DNA from: Zygnema cylindricum
Lineage: Eukaryota; Streptophyta; Zygnematophyceae; Zygnematales; Zygnemataceae
NCBI GenBank assembly: GCA_037447655.1
Contig: JBBHKE010002038.1
Span: forward strand, 24,702-57,236
Direction of reading: 5' to 3'
Length of the DNA stretch: 32,535 nucleotides
The notes under the pieces are model-generated. The model saw only the letters and a program-made list of their open reading frames with translations. It was not told the origin of the DNA and ran no database searches. This document shows, one piece after another, positions 21,464-32,231 of this stretch (its first letter is position 1; each line of letters begins with the position of its first letter). The translations under genes and the position numbers were made by a program.

Positions 21464-21640
21464 TACACCGCGCATCGTTATTATTGTCAACAACACTAAT
21501 TTGGGTTCTTAAAATTTTGATTTTTTCCCAAAAATAGTATACGTGATTTTAATTTTTCCTTGACTATAATTGAGGTTCCATACAAAATAGCGTCAAGACC
21601 GAAAGTACAACAATATAATGTTGTTTTTCAAAATTACAAA
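21464..21640. mobile_element. Fragment of a second TACACCG-family element
   Basis: It begins TACACCGCGCATCGTTATTA and then follows the reverse complement of 16840-16988 closely (AATTTGGGTTCTTA, GATTTTAATTTTTCCTTGAC). No partner terminus was found to its right, so it is truncated or its end is too diverged to see. Confidence 0.65.
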
Positions 21641-21754
21641 AAAGACGGTACAGCTCGGTACGGTCAAGTTACAAAATCCTGTAGACATCCTCGCTCTTCG
21701 GCTTTTCGCCTGATGGTAGTGTTTGGTATCGGGTAAATTCACATCGTGAAAATT

Positions 21755-21780
21755 TCGATATTCGATATATCGAATATCGA
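21755..21780. repeat. Perfect 26-bp palindrome
   Basis: The half-site TCGATATTCGATA is followed directly by its reverse complement. More ATATCG-type palindromic words follow to about 21835 and again near 22410, so this may be the end or core of another AT-rich element. Confidence 0.8.
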
Positions 21781-21835
21781 TCGAATAGAATCCTCGATAT
21801 ATCGTACCGAGACCAACATAAATAATCGCGATATA

Positions 21836-22980
21836 TAGTATTTTTTTAAATTCAATATTTTATATTTCTATATAATATGTAATTTTAGCGAAAAAGACAA
21901 ATTGTCTAATACGCCACGTACGACGTGGTTTTCGTTCCGTGACTTAAAGGTAGACGCCGCAAAATGTAACCGACAAAAAAGTACTAATACTGTAATTCAT
22001 GTAATTACTTATTTGGGGTATGGTTACATCAGGAGGCCTATGTAATAGTACGAACAGCAAAAAATTTGTATAACAGAGGCCTCGGTTACATCGCGTATCG
22101 TCTGTAAACAAGTTTTTACATACGCGCTCTGATTTGAGTGGTTCCTTGCAAGTTGACGATCAAATCTTTAATATCGTCAAAGATTTGAAAACTGCACCAT
22201 TTTCGATGGAAACTGTACTTTGGTATTACGTATGTGTACTTCTGGCAAGTAAAGGCCAATGTACTCAAAGATCTCCTCTTCACTCTGCTGACTTCAGAAA
22301 ACTGTATTTCTTTTCGGCAAAGATTTTACGGTCACCTTGTCCGAAGGCAAGTGACTTTGGAGACCTATGAAAATTTTCATTTTTTTTAAGCTTTGATATT
22401 TCGGTGATTCGATATATCACCTGTAACAGGATCTCCTACCTCTCAGAAAATCCCATTACTACAAACAATCCCAACCACACATTCCACACATTGGAAAATA
22501 CACATCCACGTTGGACAACACTCACATAAGGATAAACTTTAAATTAGAAGAAGCTTCTATCCACATAACATTAGCTTGGTCTCTTGCCCTCGTGGCTCAA
22601 CTCTTCTTATTAAAGTGTTTTCCACCACCCTCCACTCTTAATAAATCCATCTCTTAACTACTAAAACACTATTTAGTTAGTAAGAGATTTCAATGCAAAA
22701 TGCTTTTCCTCCAATTTGGTATTAATCGCTCAGGACCAAGATCAGCCGGAATTTCCACAAACTTTACCAAAGGAAAAGCTGTTTACTCTCCTCTTACACT
22801 TCTCTATTTATCCATCATCGCCCAGGACTAGCCAGGTTGTCGACTTCCGTGGAATTTAACAACTAACCGACAAAGTCCTAAACGCATTATAATCATCCGT
22901 GCCGAATTTGTGCACTTGAGCGATGAGACTGTCTCGTCGCTAGAATTGTCCGAATGCCGAAAATGACCTAGCAATGGACT
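21836..22980. other. Intergenic DNA, nothing firmly recognised
   Basis: A change in composition at about 22434 (more A/C, fewer GTAC words) suggests a boundary between the DNA-element nest and retrotransposon-derived DNA. No gene or repeat terminus is supported. Confidence 0.35.
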
Positions 22981-23025
22981 GTACTTGTCGCCATGTGTGG
23001 AATATAACGTGTAATGGACGAAGCC

Positions 23026-23815
23026 TTAAACACATTGAAAACATGCGTAACATCTGAAACTATGAGACCTCCATTGGCCCTCAGAGTATGCAGATCCAAA
23101 AGAAGCTAATCTAGATAGTGCCGACAAACAAGGGCATTCCTCCATATAATGACCCGGTTCCCTACAAAAGAAGCAAACCCCTTTTTTTAAAGCTCCCCTT
23201 TCTTTTCCTCTCCCTCTCTTTCCACCAAAGTTCCGATAAGGTTTAACTTTGTCTTTCCTCCTCTCATCACGCTTCCGCTCGTCATCGCCGTACCTCTCAT
23301 CACGCTTCCTCCAATCACCACCAGTTGTAAATGCATTCACTCGTCACTTCCCCTTCAAAGCTCCAAAGTGCCTTCCCTCTCAAGAATTATCCCCATGGTA
23401 AAGCTCCAAGTCCATGAGGAGCCATCAATTGCCTTTATACGACAAATGATGTTTTCGTACTCATCTGGGAGTTTCATGAGTAGTGTATTAATCTTTCTCT
23501 CCTCAGATTCAACATATCCCGCACTAGAAAGCTCAACATATAACGCAGCAATATCATTGCAAATTTCTATCATGCTACCGCTTTTATAAACATAGGCCTC
23601 TATTCCTGTTTTACTAACTGCTGCCTCTAAATAGTCTCACTCTTATAAATTTGAATTAGTGCTTCCCATATTTCTGAAGACTTCGCTAGACTTAAAAGAG
23701 TGATAGCTATAGACTTAGACACATATCTAAGTATGAGATGTTTTGCTATAGTGTTTTTGTATTCCCATATTTTTTTGTCATTTTCTTCAGTTTTAATCCC
23801 TACAAGTGGTACCAT
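23026..23815 (-). pseudogene. Copia gag relic with zinc knuckle
   Basis: Three minus-strand pieces in different frames (23815-23627, 23573-23355, 23340-23026) align in order with the Copia gag at 30-32 kb. The shared words are END..(I/M)WE and LWESL-like IWEAL; then CND, KLPDE(Y/F)ENI and SSW.W; then the CCHC knuckle CFFCREPGHYMEEC. At least two frameshifts separate them. Protease, integrase and RT are absent on the left, and the N gap follows on the right. It is a remnant of a related but distinct copy. Confidence 0.8.
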
Positions 23816-23819
23816 AGGT

Positions 23820-23829
23820 NNNNNNNNNN
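23820..23829. other. Assembly gap (10 N)
   Basis: Ten N bases lie directly upstream of the gag relic. Sequence to the right no longer resembles gag, so the gap may hide a repeat boundary or a misjoin. Confidence 0.95.
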
Positions 23830-23891
23830 AATGTTTGGAATGTTTAAATCAGTTTGCTTAAACCCGGCAGGTTTTATTTATAGTACACTAT

Positions 23892-23949
23892 CTGCGCTAA
23901 AGCGCAGGAAGTGGTTTTTCTGGTTTGACTGCCGACGCGAAATCGCGTC
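23892..23949. repeat. Two short perfect GC-rich hairpins
   Basis: CTGCGCT-AA-AGCGCAG (23892-23907) and GACGCGA-AA-TCGCGTC (23934-23949) each have a 7-bp stem and an AA loop, 26 bases apart. The first is followed 12 bases later by CTGG-T, a pattern like a Helitron 3' end (hairpin, then CTRR before T), but the other end was not identified. Confidence 0.5.
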
Positions 23950-24799
23950 TATCACATGATATTTATTTTGGACGGCCCAAATTCGTTTGACTAAATTTGT
24001 AAGGTTTGTAATTATTTACAACAATGTTTTGTCCTATGTGTATTCATTATTAGTGTATATCTATTAAATCTGGCACATCACAAAGTATTCGGGTATACTC
24101 AAATTAATAGAGGTAGTTGATAGATTACGTACGGTTGGTATGCCTCCGTACAGTCAGTAGCGAGCTCTAGTGTATATTTGTAAGACTTCGTCATTTTTGG
24201 ACTTAGGAACTTTTTGGACAAAAACTGTTTTTGCTACTTTTGGTAATTATCATCTGAGGATTGCACTCAGTTGTATTGGCAGAATTATATGAAATTTTGC
24301 ATGTGTGTTCCTATATGTGTTGGAAATATCGTGAAAAATTTGCAGATCTATTGTGTTTCTAGTTTGCTTGGGACTTCATTGTGAAGTTGGTCAGATTTAT
24401 CAAAGTTCTGGCAGACTGTTCTTCTGCAACTTTGACTGAGAGGTGTGATAAGTCTGTTTGATATTTTTATATGAAATTTTTTGGGAATACTAAGTGGCCT
24501 ATATAATATCTTTTCGTGTATTTTCAGTTTGTTTTGTTTATTCTGGAGAATTCTGAGTGGACTCAAAGTATGCTGTTTTTGGGGTTTGTTTGTGGTGCTT
24601 TCGAGGGTAAATCCATGGCTGAAAATGGCTATGGACAACACTATCTAGATTAGCTTATTTTAGATATGCAAACTCTGTGGGGGAATGGAACCCATAGAAT
24701 TTCAAAGACATCGATGGTTAAGTATCGTACATTACAAGTTGGCACTGTGGAATCTGTGTTGGAAAAGGCTAATTGATTAGAAGGTCACCTAATTTTTCT

Positions 24800-25311
24800 A
24801 AGGGGGAGAGGATGTCATAATTTAAGTCATAACATAATTTAACACAGTAGATATTTCAGTTTCACATTACGGTGTCAAGGTTTAACATCAAAGTTTGAAT
24901 TGAGACAAACATGATTTTGCCCGCAACATTAACTTTGCGCGATACATCTTACGGTAGTTCACGTTTGGTGCGTCGTATACATTTTTACTGTTGTGGTTCT
25001 TATGGTATCGATGCACTCAATTTTATGAAATATATGTGTTTGTTTGCTTTCCTTGCATCATGTACGTTGTGTATCTTCTTACATCAAATAAACTCAACGC
25101 AAAAGTATACAGAATGCATACAAGTGGTAATCTAAAAGCTAACCGAATGTTAATTTATATATTTTACGCATATTTACTTTAATTAGGTATACCAAGTATT
25201 TTTTATTGTTTAAATATTGGACATGTCAGATGATCATATTAAAACGGCTTAGTTTGGTACTCTTTTTATATAGTCTTAATCGTGGTTTCATAACAACGCT
25301 TTTGGTTAGAT
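24800..25311 (+). mobile_element. Possible 3' end of another LTR retrotransposon
   Basis: The polypurine tract AAGGGGGAGAGGA (24800-24812) is followed by TGTCATAATTT, as at the junction of internal region and 3' LTR in many plant LTR elements. The LTR end, a target duplication and coding sequence upstream were not found. The stretch 23950-24799 holds no recognisable gene. Confidence 0.3.
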
Positions 25312-26298
25312 CTGCAACACTGTGTCCCCCATTGGATTACATAATTCAAGAAGCTTCTAGGCAATTTTTGACTGACCCACTTTCAACTAGAATCACTGCT
25401 ACCAAGCAAGCAAATAGACCGTTTGAGTGCACCCATGTGCAGTCTGGACTCCCTTGAGTCTGAAGTGAAAAGAATCACAGAAAAACTCACAACCAGGCGA
25501 TAAGTTATGAAGTGGCAAAGCTCATTGGGAAAGAGGCGGCTACTTCCTCAAACTTATAAGTCCTAAACCCCTCTCACAACCCATATCTAGTGATGTACAA
25601 ACCAATGAGAGGACTATTTTGTACAGAAAGGTATTGTGGGCGGTGTACTTTCTGTTCGGTCTATGTACGACTCGACCATTGAGTGGACGCCTCTCTCCTC
25701 CTCGCTCGCCCTCATGCTCTCCGAGATTCTTGCTTTCCAATTTTATCTTGCCACGTGGCGCCAGGTCATGTCACGCCGAAAACCGCCAAAGCACCCATTC
25801 TGGGATCTTTGCGATGATGCGTGCCGTCGGATCCAAAACGACTCTGAATGCCAACCGTTGAGAAAGATGTCTGGTAAATTTGTTTCGTGCGGGTTCAAGT
25901 TTGCAATGTAATCTAACTAGTTTCTATGTTCATTATCCGTAAATCCGTTAATCGGATTTGTGACCTTTTACATATTCAAATAGTAATCATACCCCGTGTA
26001 CTCTAACCGACTCCAACGACAGACCGGCTAAGGTTGACGGCTATGCCTCGCTCTGTTGATCAGAGGTTCGAGTCCTACCGGACTTAACGTTTTGTTAGAG
26101 GTGATTTATGTCACTTCCTCTAACATACCTAAAGAGCAAAGGCAACCATGGCTCCACCACTCTGTCTTCCATCAGTGACTACAACAAGCATCAAGTCTAG
26201 TGAGAGAAAGTGGAGGCAAGCTGCCACTGTTTTTTTTTTGTTTGTTTTTCATTCTACTTAGACCTAGAAAACACTTCCTTAGTCTAGTAATTTTAACA
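25312..26298 (-). repeat. 3' LTR of the older Copia copy, 987 bp
   Basis: On the minus strand it starts TGTTAAAATTACTAG beside a polypurine tract and ends GTGTTGCA at 25312, so it has TG...CA ends. It aligns throughout with the younger LTR at 26832-27868 but is clearly diverged, with the middle hard to align. It keeps the in-LTR ATG of the gag frame (MGDTVLQ versus MEDTELQ). The 5 bases outside its left end are AGATC; the partner target site lies beyond the window. Confidence 0.85.
26000..26095 (+). other. tRNA-like box A/box B pair inside the older LTR
   Basis: GGTTCGAGTCC is an exact RNA polymerase III box B, preceded about 39 bases upstream by a box A-like GGCTAAGGTTGACGG and by a CTCTG-TTGAT-CAGAG hairpin. 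Acceptor stems do not pair, so this is not a functional tRNA gene. The younger LTR has GGGATCAAACCTC at the matching place. Confidence 0.25.
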
Positions 26299-26831
26299 CT
26301 CCCCTCATTTTTTAGTCTAATTCCCAATTTTCTTTTAGTCCACACTTTTCTCTACAATATTTTAAACTTGAGAGATGGCACAGGTTTGGTCATCATATCA
26401 GCTATCATTTCTCCATCAGATTTGTACACAATATTCACAATTTTGTTTTAAACTTTTTCCCTCACAAAAATCAACCTTCTGTCCATATGCTTAGCTTTGA
26501 AATGATGTCTTGGATTGGCTAGAGTTGCAATTGCAGCGTGATTATCACAAAAAACTTCATGCACCCCTTCTTTCATGTACCCCGGTTTTTGTAACAAAGA
26601 TTTGACCCACATCAATTCTTTCACACCATAATAAGAGGCCATGTACTCAGCCTTTATATTGTACCGAGCAACCACCTTTTGTTGCTTGATTCTTCAATAG
26701 CAAGCACCTTCCCCCACATACAAAACATACCCAGAAGTGCATCTCCTCATAGGTGCATCTCCATAATTAGCATTACTCCAAGTATTGATATCAATGTGCT
26801 CCCCTCCCAAATGCAACCATAAATCCCTTGT
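26299..26831 (-). pseudogene. RNase H tail of the older Copia copy
   Basis: A minus-strand fragment encodes the end of Copia RNase H: LWLHLGG near 26815, then KAEYMAS, VKELMWVKSL, FCDNHAAIA and HFKAKHMD. It is interrupted by stops (including one after FVREKV) and is clearly diverged from the younger copy at 27.9-28.4 kb. It starts abruptly at 26831, where the younger element's LTR begins, so the rest of its pol gene should lie beyond the right edge of the window. Confidence 0.85.
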
Positions 26832-27868
26832 TGCAATTCTGTGTCCTCCATTGGACTACAGAATACAGGAAGCCTCTAGATAGTATTTAACTAACCCACT
26901 TTAAGCCACAACCACTTCTGCCTCAGAAGGCAAACTGACAATTTGACTGCACCCTTGTGTAGCCTGGACTCCCCTGAGTCCGTAGCAAAAAGAATCACTG
27001 AAAACGGCCAACCAGGCGATAAGTTATGAGGCAGTAAAAATGCCAATTTGTACAAACTCTCAAAGGGAGAGATGACTATCTACCTAAATTTTCTAAGTCC
27101 TGATTCTCTCTAATAACTCCTATCTACTGAAGTACGGACCAATCAGATTACTGTATCGTACACAAAAGTACTACTGCCGATGTACCTTTTGTACGGCCTA
27201 TGTACGACAAGGCTATTAAGTGGACGCGTGTCCGCTTTTCACTCGTCCGTACATTCCTCGGAATTCCTATGACCGAATGTCATCTCTCCACGTGGCTCCA
27301 GGTCATGCCACGTCACAAAACGCCAAAATGACCACTCCGGGATTTCGGCGATGATGTGCGCCGTTGGATTTTGTGCCAAACGCAATCTTAGCCGTAATAA
27401 ATGCTTGCGTGACATTTGTTCCGATGTCGATATAAAATGCGTGGTATCCGTTTCGAATTAGCGTCGTACGACGTACTTTATATAACTGAATCTATGTACG
27501 CCGTATAAAGTTCTAGTTAAATGAATTTTAGTCACGCAAACAAAATATATATCTATCACATACCATCGTACTTAGCATTGGTCCTAGTCTATTAGGATAA
27601 AGCTGACCGCTACCGGTCAACTTGACGAACCGCAGGTACCGGGATCAAACCTCTGGTCCGTCAAGTATATTTTTAGTAACCTACTAAAAATAGCTGTCTG
27701 TTGAACTAAGGCAGCCATGGATCAACCTCTCTCTCTTACCTTCAGTGACTACAACAAGTATGGGAGTTAGAGAGCGGAGGTGGAGGCAGGCTGCCCGTCT
27801 TTTTCTTTCCTTTTTATAAAGACATATTTAAACCTAGAAAATACTCTAGAAATCTATAAATTTCAACA
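26832..27868 (-). repeat. 3' LTR of the younger Copia, 1,037 bp
   Basis: On the minus strand it runs from TGTTGAAATTTATAG (27868) to GAATTGCA (26832). A TATA-like TTTATAAAAAGG lies near 27811-27820, about 50 bases into the LTR. A strong splice donor GAAG-GTAAGAG at about 27740 and a strong acceptor TTCTGTAG at 26856, four bases before the gag ATG, could remove about 880 bases of leader. Confidence 0.93.
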
Positions 27869-27881
27869 CTCCCCTTATTTT
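27869..27881 (-). other. Polypurine tract of the younger Copia
   Basis: AAAATAAGGGGAG on the minus strand lies between the pol stop (27882-27884) and the 3' LTR start. It is the expected plus-strand primer, and the older copy has the matching GAGGGGAG. Confidence 0.85.
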
Positions 27882-30800
27882 CTAGTCTAATTTTAACTTT
27901 TCTTTCAACCCGCATTTTTCCCGACAATATTTTAGTTTAGGAGAGGGCACAGGTTTGGTCATCATGTCAGCCACCATTTCTTCATCAGGTCTATAAACAA
28001 GATTTAAAATTTTATTTTCAACTTTTTCTCTTACGAAGCTCAATCTTATGTCCATATGTTTTGCTTTGAAATGGTGTTTTGGATTGGCTGCAATTGCAAT
28101 TGCAGCTTGGTTATCGCAAAATATTTCATGCACTCCCTCCTTCATAAATCCCAGTTCTTGTAACAATGATTTCACCCACATTAGTTCTTTTACAGCAGAA
28201 CAAGACGCCATATACTCAGCCTCCATAGTAGACTGAGCAACCACCTTTTGTTGCTTACTGCTCCAACAGCAAGCACCTTCCCCCACATACAAAACATATC
28301 CAGAAGTGCATCATCTCATAGGTGCATCCCCATAACTGGCATCACTCCAAGTAGTGATGTCAGTGTGCTCCCCTCCCAAATGCAACCATAACTCTCTAGT
28401 TCCCACCAGATATCTCATGACTCTCTTGGCTGCCTCCCAATCCCTCTTCCTAGGATCATTAAGACTCCTACTGAGTACACCAACTGCCGCCGCTATGTCC
28501 GGCCTGGTACAATTCATAAAATAGATTAAGCTTCCTACGACCTGTCTATAAGGGATAGACTTCATGAACTCTCTCTCCTCTGGACTCATCTGATCGTCTA
28601 AGATCATCACTCCTCCTTCTACACTCCCATCACTCACTTTTTTCAAGTCCATGGGAGTGGTACAACTGTTAGCATTTTCCATCTGGAATTTCTCAAGCAT
28701 ATTACCTATTGCTTCTTTCTGAGTAAGTCTGATAATCTTCTTCCCCCTATCTCTCTCCATTTGGATCCCCAAAATATATTTTGCCTCCCCTAAATCCTTC
28801 ATATCAAATCTGCCCCTAAGATCTTTCTTTAGCCTATTGATATTCTCCAAAGACTTACTTAACAGAAGCAGATCATCCACATAAATTGCAATAAAAATGA
28901 CACCATTCTCATCTTCAAACATATAGATAGAATGGTCAGAGCTGATCCGGATGTATCCCAGATCGGTGAGAAACTCATCTAGTTTCTTATTCCACTGTCG
29001 GGGAGCCTGTTTCAGTCCGTATAAGGATTTTATGAGCCTGCACACTTTGCTCTCTTCTCCTTCTTCCACAAACCCCTCGGGTTGCCTCATAAAAATTTCT
29101 TCCTCTAACTCACCATTAAGAAAAGCAGTCTTAATGACCATCTGGTGAATTTCCATGTCTTCCCCTGCGGCCAGACTCAGGAGAATCCTTACCGATGGGA
29201 ACCGAACAACTGGAGCAAAGGTCTCCTCATAGTCAATCCCCTCTTTTTGGGTGAACCCCTTTGCTACCAATCGAGCCTTATACCTCTCAATTGTATTATC
29301 TGGGTTCAGTTTTAGTTTAAATACCCATTTACATCCAATAGGTTTTCTGTCTGGAGGGCAATCAGCTAGTTCCCAAGTATTTGCTTCCATGATAGAAGCC
29401 ATCTCATCATTTATGGCTCTAATCCATCTTTCTTTCTCTGGACTATTCACTGCCTCTAAGTAAGACTGAGGCTCATCTGGGTGAGATAGCTTAGTTACCT
29501 TATGAGCAACTTGTTTTTCCTATATCCTTTTGCTGCTCCTCCTTCCTCCCACAAACTCCGAAGCTGGAATGGATGGAAGTCTTCGATTTCTTCTCATTGT
29601 CTCATCGGCTCCCCTGTCCATGGAAACCGGTTCTTGTCCCGCTTCTTCTATCTCCTCGAAGTCCATGGGAGTATGCGTGGTTTCTGGTGAGTCTCCTGTA
29701 TCTTCGATCTCCCCTGAACCTGTAATCATGGTGTTACCCATGTCCCTTTCGGGGACGACCGAGTTCTCCTCACTTTCGGACTCAAATCTGATTCTTATCT
29801 TCTTTGTATATTTGAAGGGGTCAAATGACTTTCCTTCATCCATGACAACTAAGTGTTTGACCAGAATGATATCTTTCTTTGCTAAGTCATAGACTCTATA
29901 TCCCTTAACATCCTCATCATATCCCACAAAGTATCCTGGTTTTCCCTTAGCATCTAGTTTCCAGTTTTTCTTATCCGTGTCAAGACTGTAAACTTGGCTA
30001 CCAAATACTTTAAGGTGTGAGATATCTGGTTTCCTTCCAACCCATCTCTCATAAGGTGTCACTCCCTTTACAGCTGAGGTAAGGACTCTATTTTTAATGT
30101 AGTTGGCACAGTTCATTGCCTCTGCCCAAAATCTCTTTCCTATTTTCTTGTCTGCCAACATACTGCATGCACTATCTCCTAGTGTTCTATTCAACCTCTC
30201 AGCTACCCCATTTTGTTCCGAGTTATATGGTACGGTTTTCTGGTGTTGCACTCCCTCATCTCTCAGATATTCCTCAAACTGGTTAGAGGTATATTCCCCC
30301 CCATTATCACTCCTTATCCTCTTAATAGGGGTTTCATGCAATTTCTCACTCCATGATTTATATACTTTGAAGTAAGTTGATGCTTCAGACTTATTTTTCA
30401 GAAAGTAGACTCTAGAGTATCTAGACCAATCATCAGTTATTGTCATCATGAATCTCTTTCCTCCAACCGAAGGTACTTTTGCAGGTCCCCAAATATCTGT
30501 GTGGACCAAATCTAACACTTTCTCACCTCTATATGTGGCGGCTTTGGGAAAGGGAAGTCTGTGAGCCTTACCTTGAGCACAACCACTACAATCATCCATC
30601 ATTTCATTATCCCCAAACTGAATGCCATCTACTACCCCAAGCTTTTTCATTTCCCTTAACCTATCAAAATGCACATGCCCCAACCGCTTATGCCAAATCA
30701 TCACCTTAGGAACACCAACATAGTAAGCATTCTTCTTTTCATTACTCAAGTTAAGCCTAAACATTCCTTGGCTACCCTTATCTGCTGTAAAGTAAACTTC

Positions 30801-32231
30801 ATCTTGATACTTAGCTGTAAAGACTCCCTTTCTGGTGAAGGTATCAAACTCTTTGTCATCTAACACAGACGTAGAGACAAGATTTTTTCTCAGCTGAGGA
30901 ATGTAAAGTACATCTGAGAATGTAAGTATAGAGGTCTTACCCTCCACTAAGACTTTCAGATCTACTGATCCCACTAGATCTGTAGTAACCACTCTCCCAT
31001 CCCCATACTCTATCTCTACAGTAGGAATCTTTCGTAGCTTAGTGAAGAGTTCTTTATCACGACACATATGCATGGATGCACCTGAGTCGATGATCCATCC
31101 TTCCTGTGGAGCTTCCCGAATTGCTCCAAGGGCACACTTCTGCCTCCGAGGGATCTCCTTCTCCTTCAGACTCTCGTCAAGAAGAAGCTCCCCATCATCC
31201 TCACATGACTCATCATCGATTTCTCTTGACACTTTTGTAACTACAAGTGCCTTTTTCTTCCCTCCGGAAGAACCCCCTCCACGGTTTTCTTGGAGCCTCA
31301 GCTCCGACAACTTGACACAATCTGCAATAAAGTGTCCCGGCTTTTTGCAATAATGACAAAGACCCTTTGGGGGCCTCTGTCCCCCAAACAGATCTCTTTC
31401 CCCTCTATAAGGTTTCTTCGGGTCCTTCCCCCATCGGTCCCCTCCTGCTGCTAGAGCTTGAATGCTCTTTCCTCCTCTCCTAATCTCCATTGTGTTTTCC
31501 TGCACAAGTATCATCCTGACTACTGTGTTCCATTTCCATGAACTATCAGGCATTCCCTGTACTCGGTACACTATGTTTTCGAACTCATCTGGTAATTTTA
31601 TGATAAGGGTGTTCACTTTCATTTTTATTGTACCTGTCCACCCAGCACTTTCCATTTCCATATACAAACAAGAAAGATCATTACAGTAATCTAACATCTT
31701 TCCTCCTTTGTAAGTGTAACTCAATAGTTTTTGCTCAGCCAACTGGAGCTCCTGAATAGTTCCAGCTCTATAAATCTCCACCAAACTTTCCCACAATTCC
31801 TTGGCCTTGTAAATGTGAAGATGAGGAGTGGCCAAACCTTGAGTGAGGTGCCTCAAAATGAAGTTCTTGGCAGCCATGTTTACATCCTCCCACATTTGAG
31901 TATCGTTCTCCACGGTCTTCAAGGTCGCCGTTCCCGATACTGTGGCAATAGGAGTGAGGGGTGTCTCCTTCCCTTTCTCCTTTTCGGACACACTGCTGTC
32001 CCCATCATCTGCCTCCTCCGCTGAGGCAGCCGTTGTTGCAGAAAACCTTACTCCCCCAAATCCTGGTGGAGTTCCCGAAGGTGGACGTTTCACTTGTCCA
32101 CTAACGATACCCCAGTATCGTTTTTCACACAACGCTCCCATCATCATGGCTTCCCAATAGATGAACCCAGATCCATTGAAGGTGGGCACCCTAGAGGGTG
32201 GGCCCATAACCTGCAATTCTGTGTCCTCCAT
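27882..32231 (-). pseudogene. Copia gag-pol polyprotein, one frame with two in-frame stops
   Basis: One frame of 1,450 codons, normal length for Copia. Gag lies at about residues 1-310 with CCHC knuckle C292-C305 (CHYCKKPGH), protease has D382 (DSGAS), the integrase zinc region is about 514-551, and the integrase catalytic triad is D579, D642, E677. TAG at 29520-29522 ends the first 903-residue part. RT follows (29450-28311) with YVDD intact, but motif A reads MVIKTAFLNG: Val (codon 29136-29138) replaces the first catalytic Asp. TGA at 28311-28313 separates RT from RNase H (EAEYMAS, FCDNQAA), which ends at TAG 27882-27884. All three parts are in the same frame, with no frameshift. This copy should not make active RT, though proteins supplied by other copies could move it. 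Confidence 0.93.
32197..32211 (-). promoter_or_regulatory. Primer-binding site for an initiator tRNA-Met half molecule
   Basis: Directly next to the LTR end, the minus strand reads GGTTATGGGCCCACC, the complement of the anticodon arm of initiator tRNA-Met (GGTGGGCCCATAACC in plants). Drosophila copia also primes from an internal, cleaved initiator tRNA. The final ACC fits the plant tRNA rather than the animal version. The ATG inside this site (32205-32207) pairs with the CAU anticodon and is codon 9 of the gag frame. Confidence 0.85.

Noticed and set aside
21109-21499. Two overlapping frames of 119 and 127 codons
   Set aside because: They mirror each other because the segment is an inverted-repeat MITE.
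25540-25911. Frames of 66-91 codons in the older LTR
   Set aside because: They overlap on both strands, are not preserved in the younger LTR and have no motif.
26030-26095. A tRNA gene (UGA-like anticodon loop)
   Set aside because: The acceptor stem does not pair, the T stem has only three good pairs, and the segment lies within an LTR.
25312-27868. Tandem Copia array sharing LTRs, or an internally deleted copy
   Set aside because: The first reading placed gag starts at 25334 and 26851. The primer-binding site at 32197-32211 shows that these bases are LTR ends, so a simple nested insertion explains everything.
27711-27868. A short LTR of about 150 bp ending at CCATGG with a TGG primer-binding site
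   Set aside because: The TGGCTGCC-like site matches no tRNA I can recall and differs between copies, whereas the 1-kb repeat has exact TG...CA ends next to a clear initiator-tRNA match.
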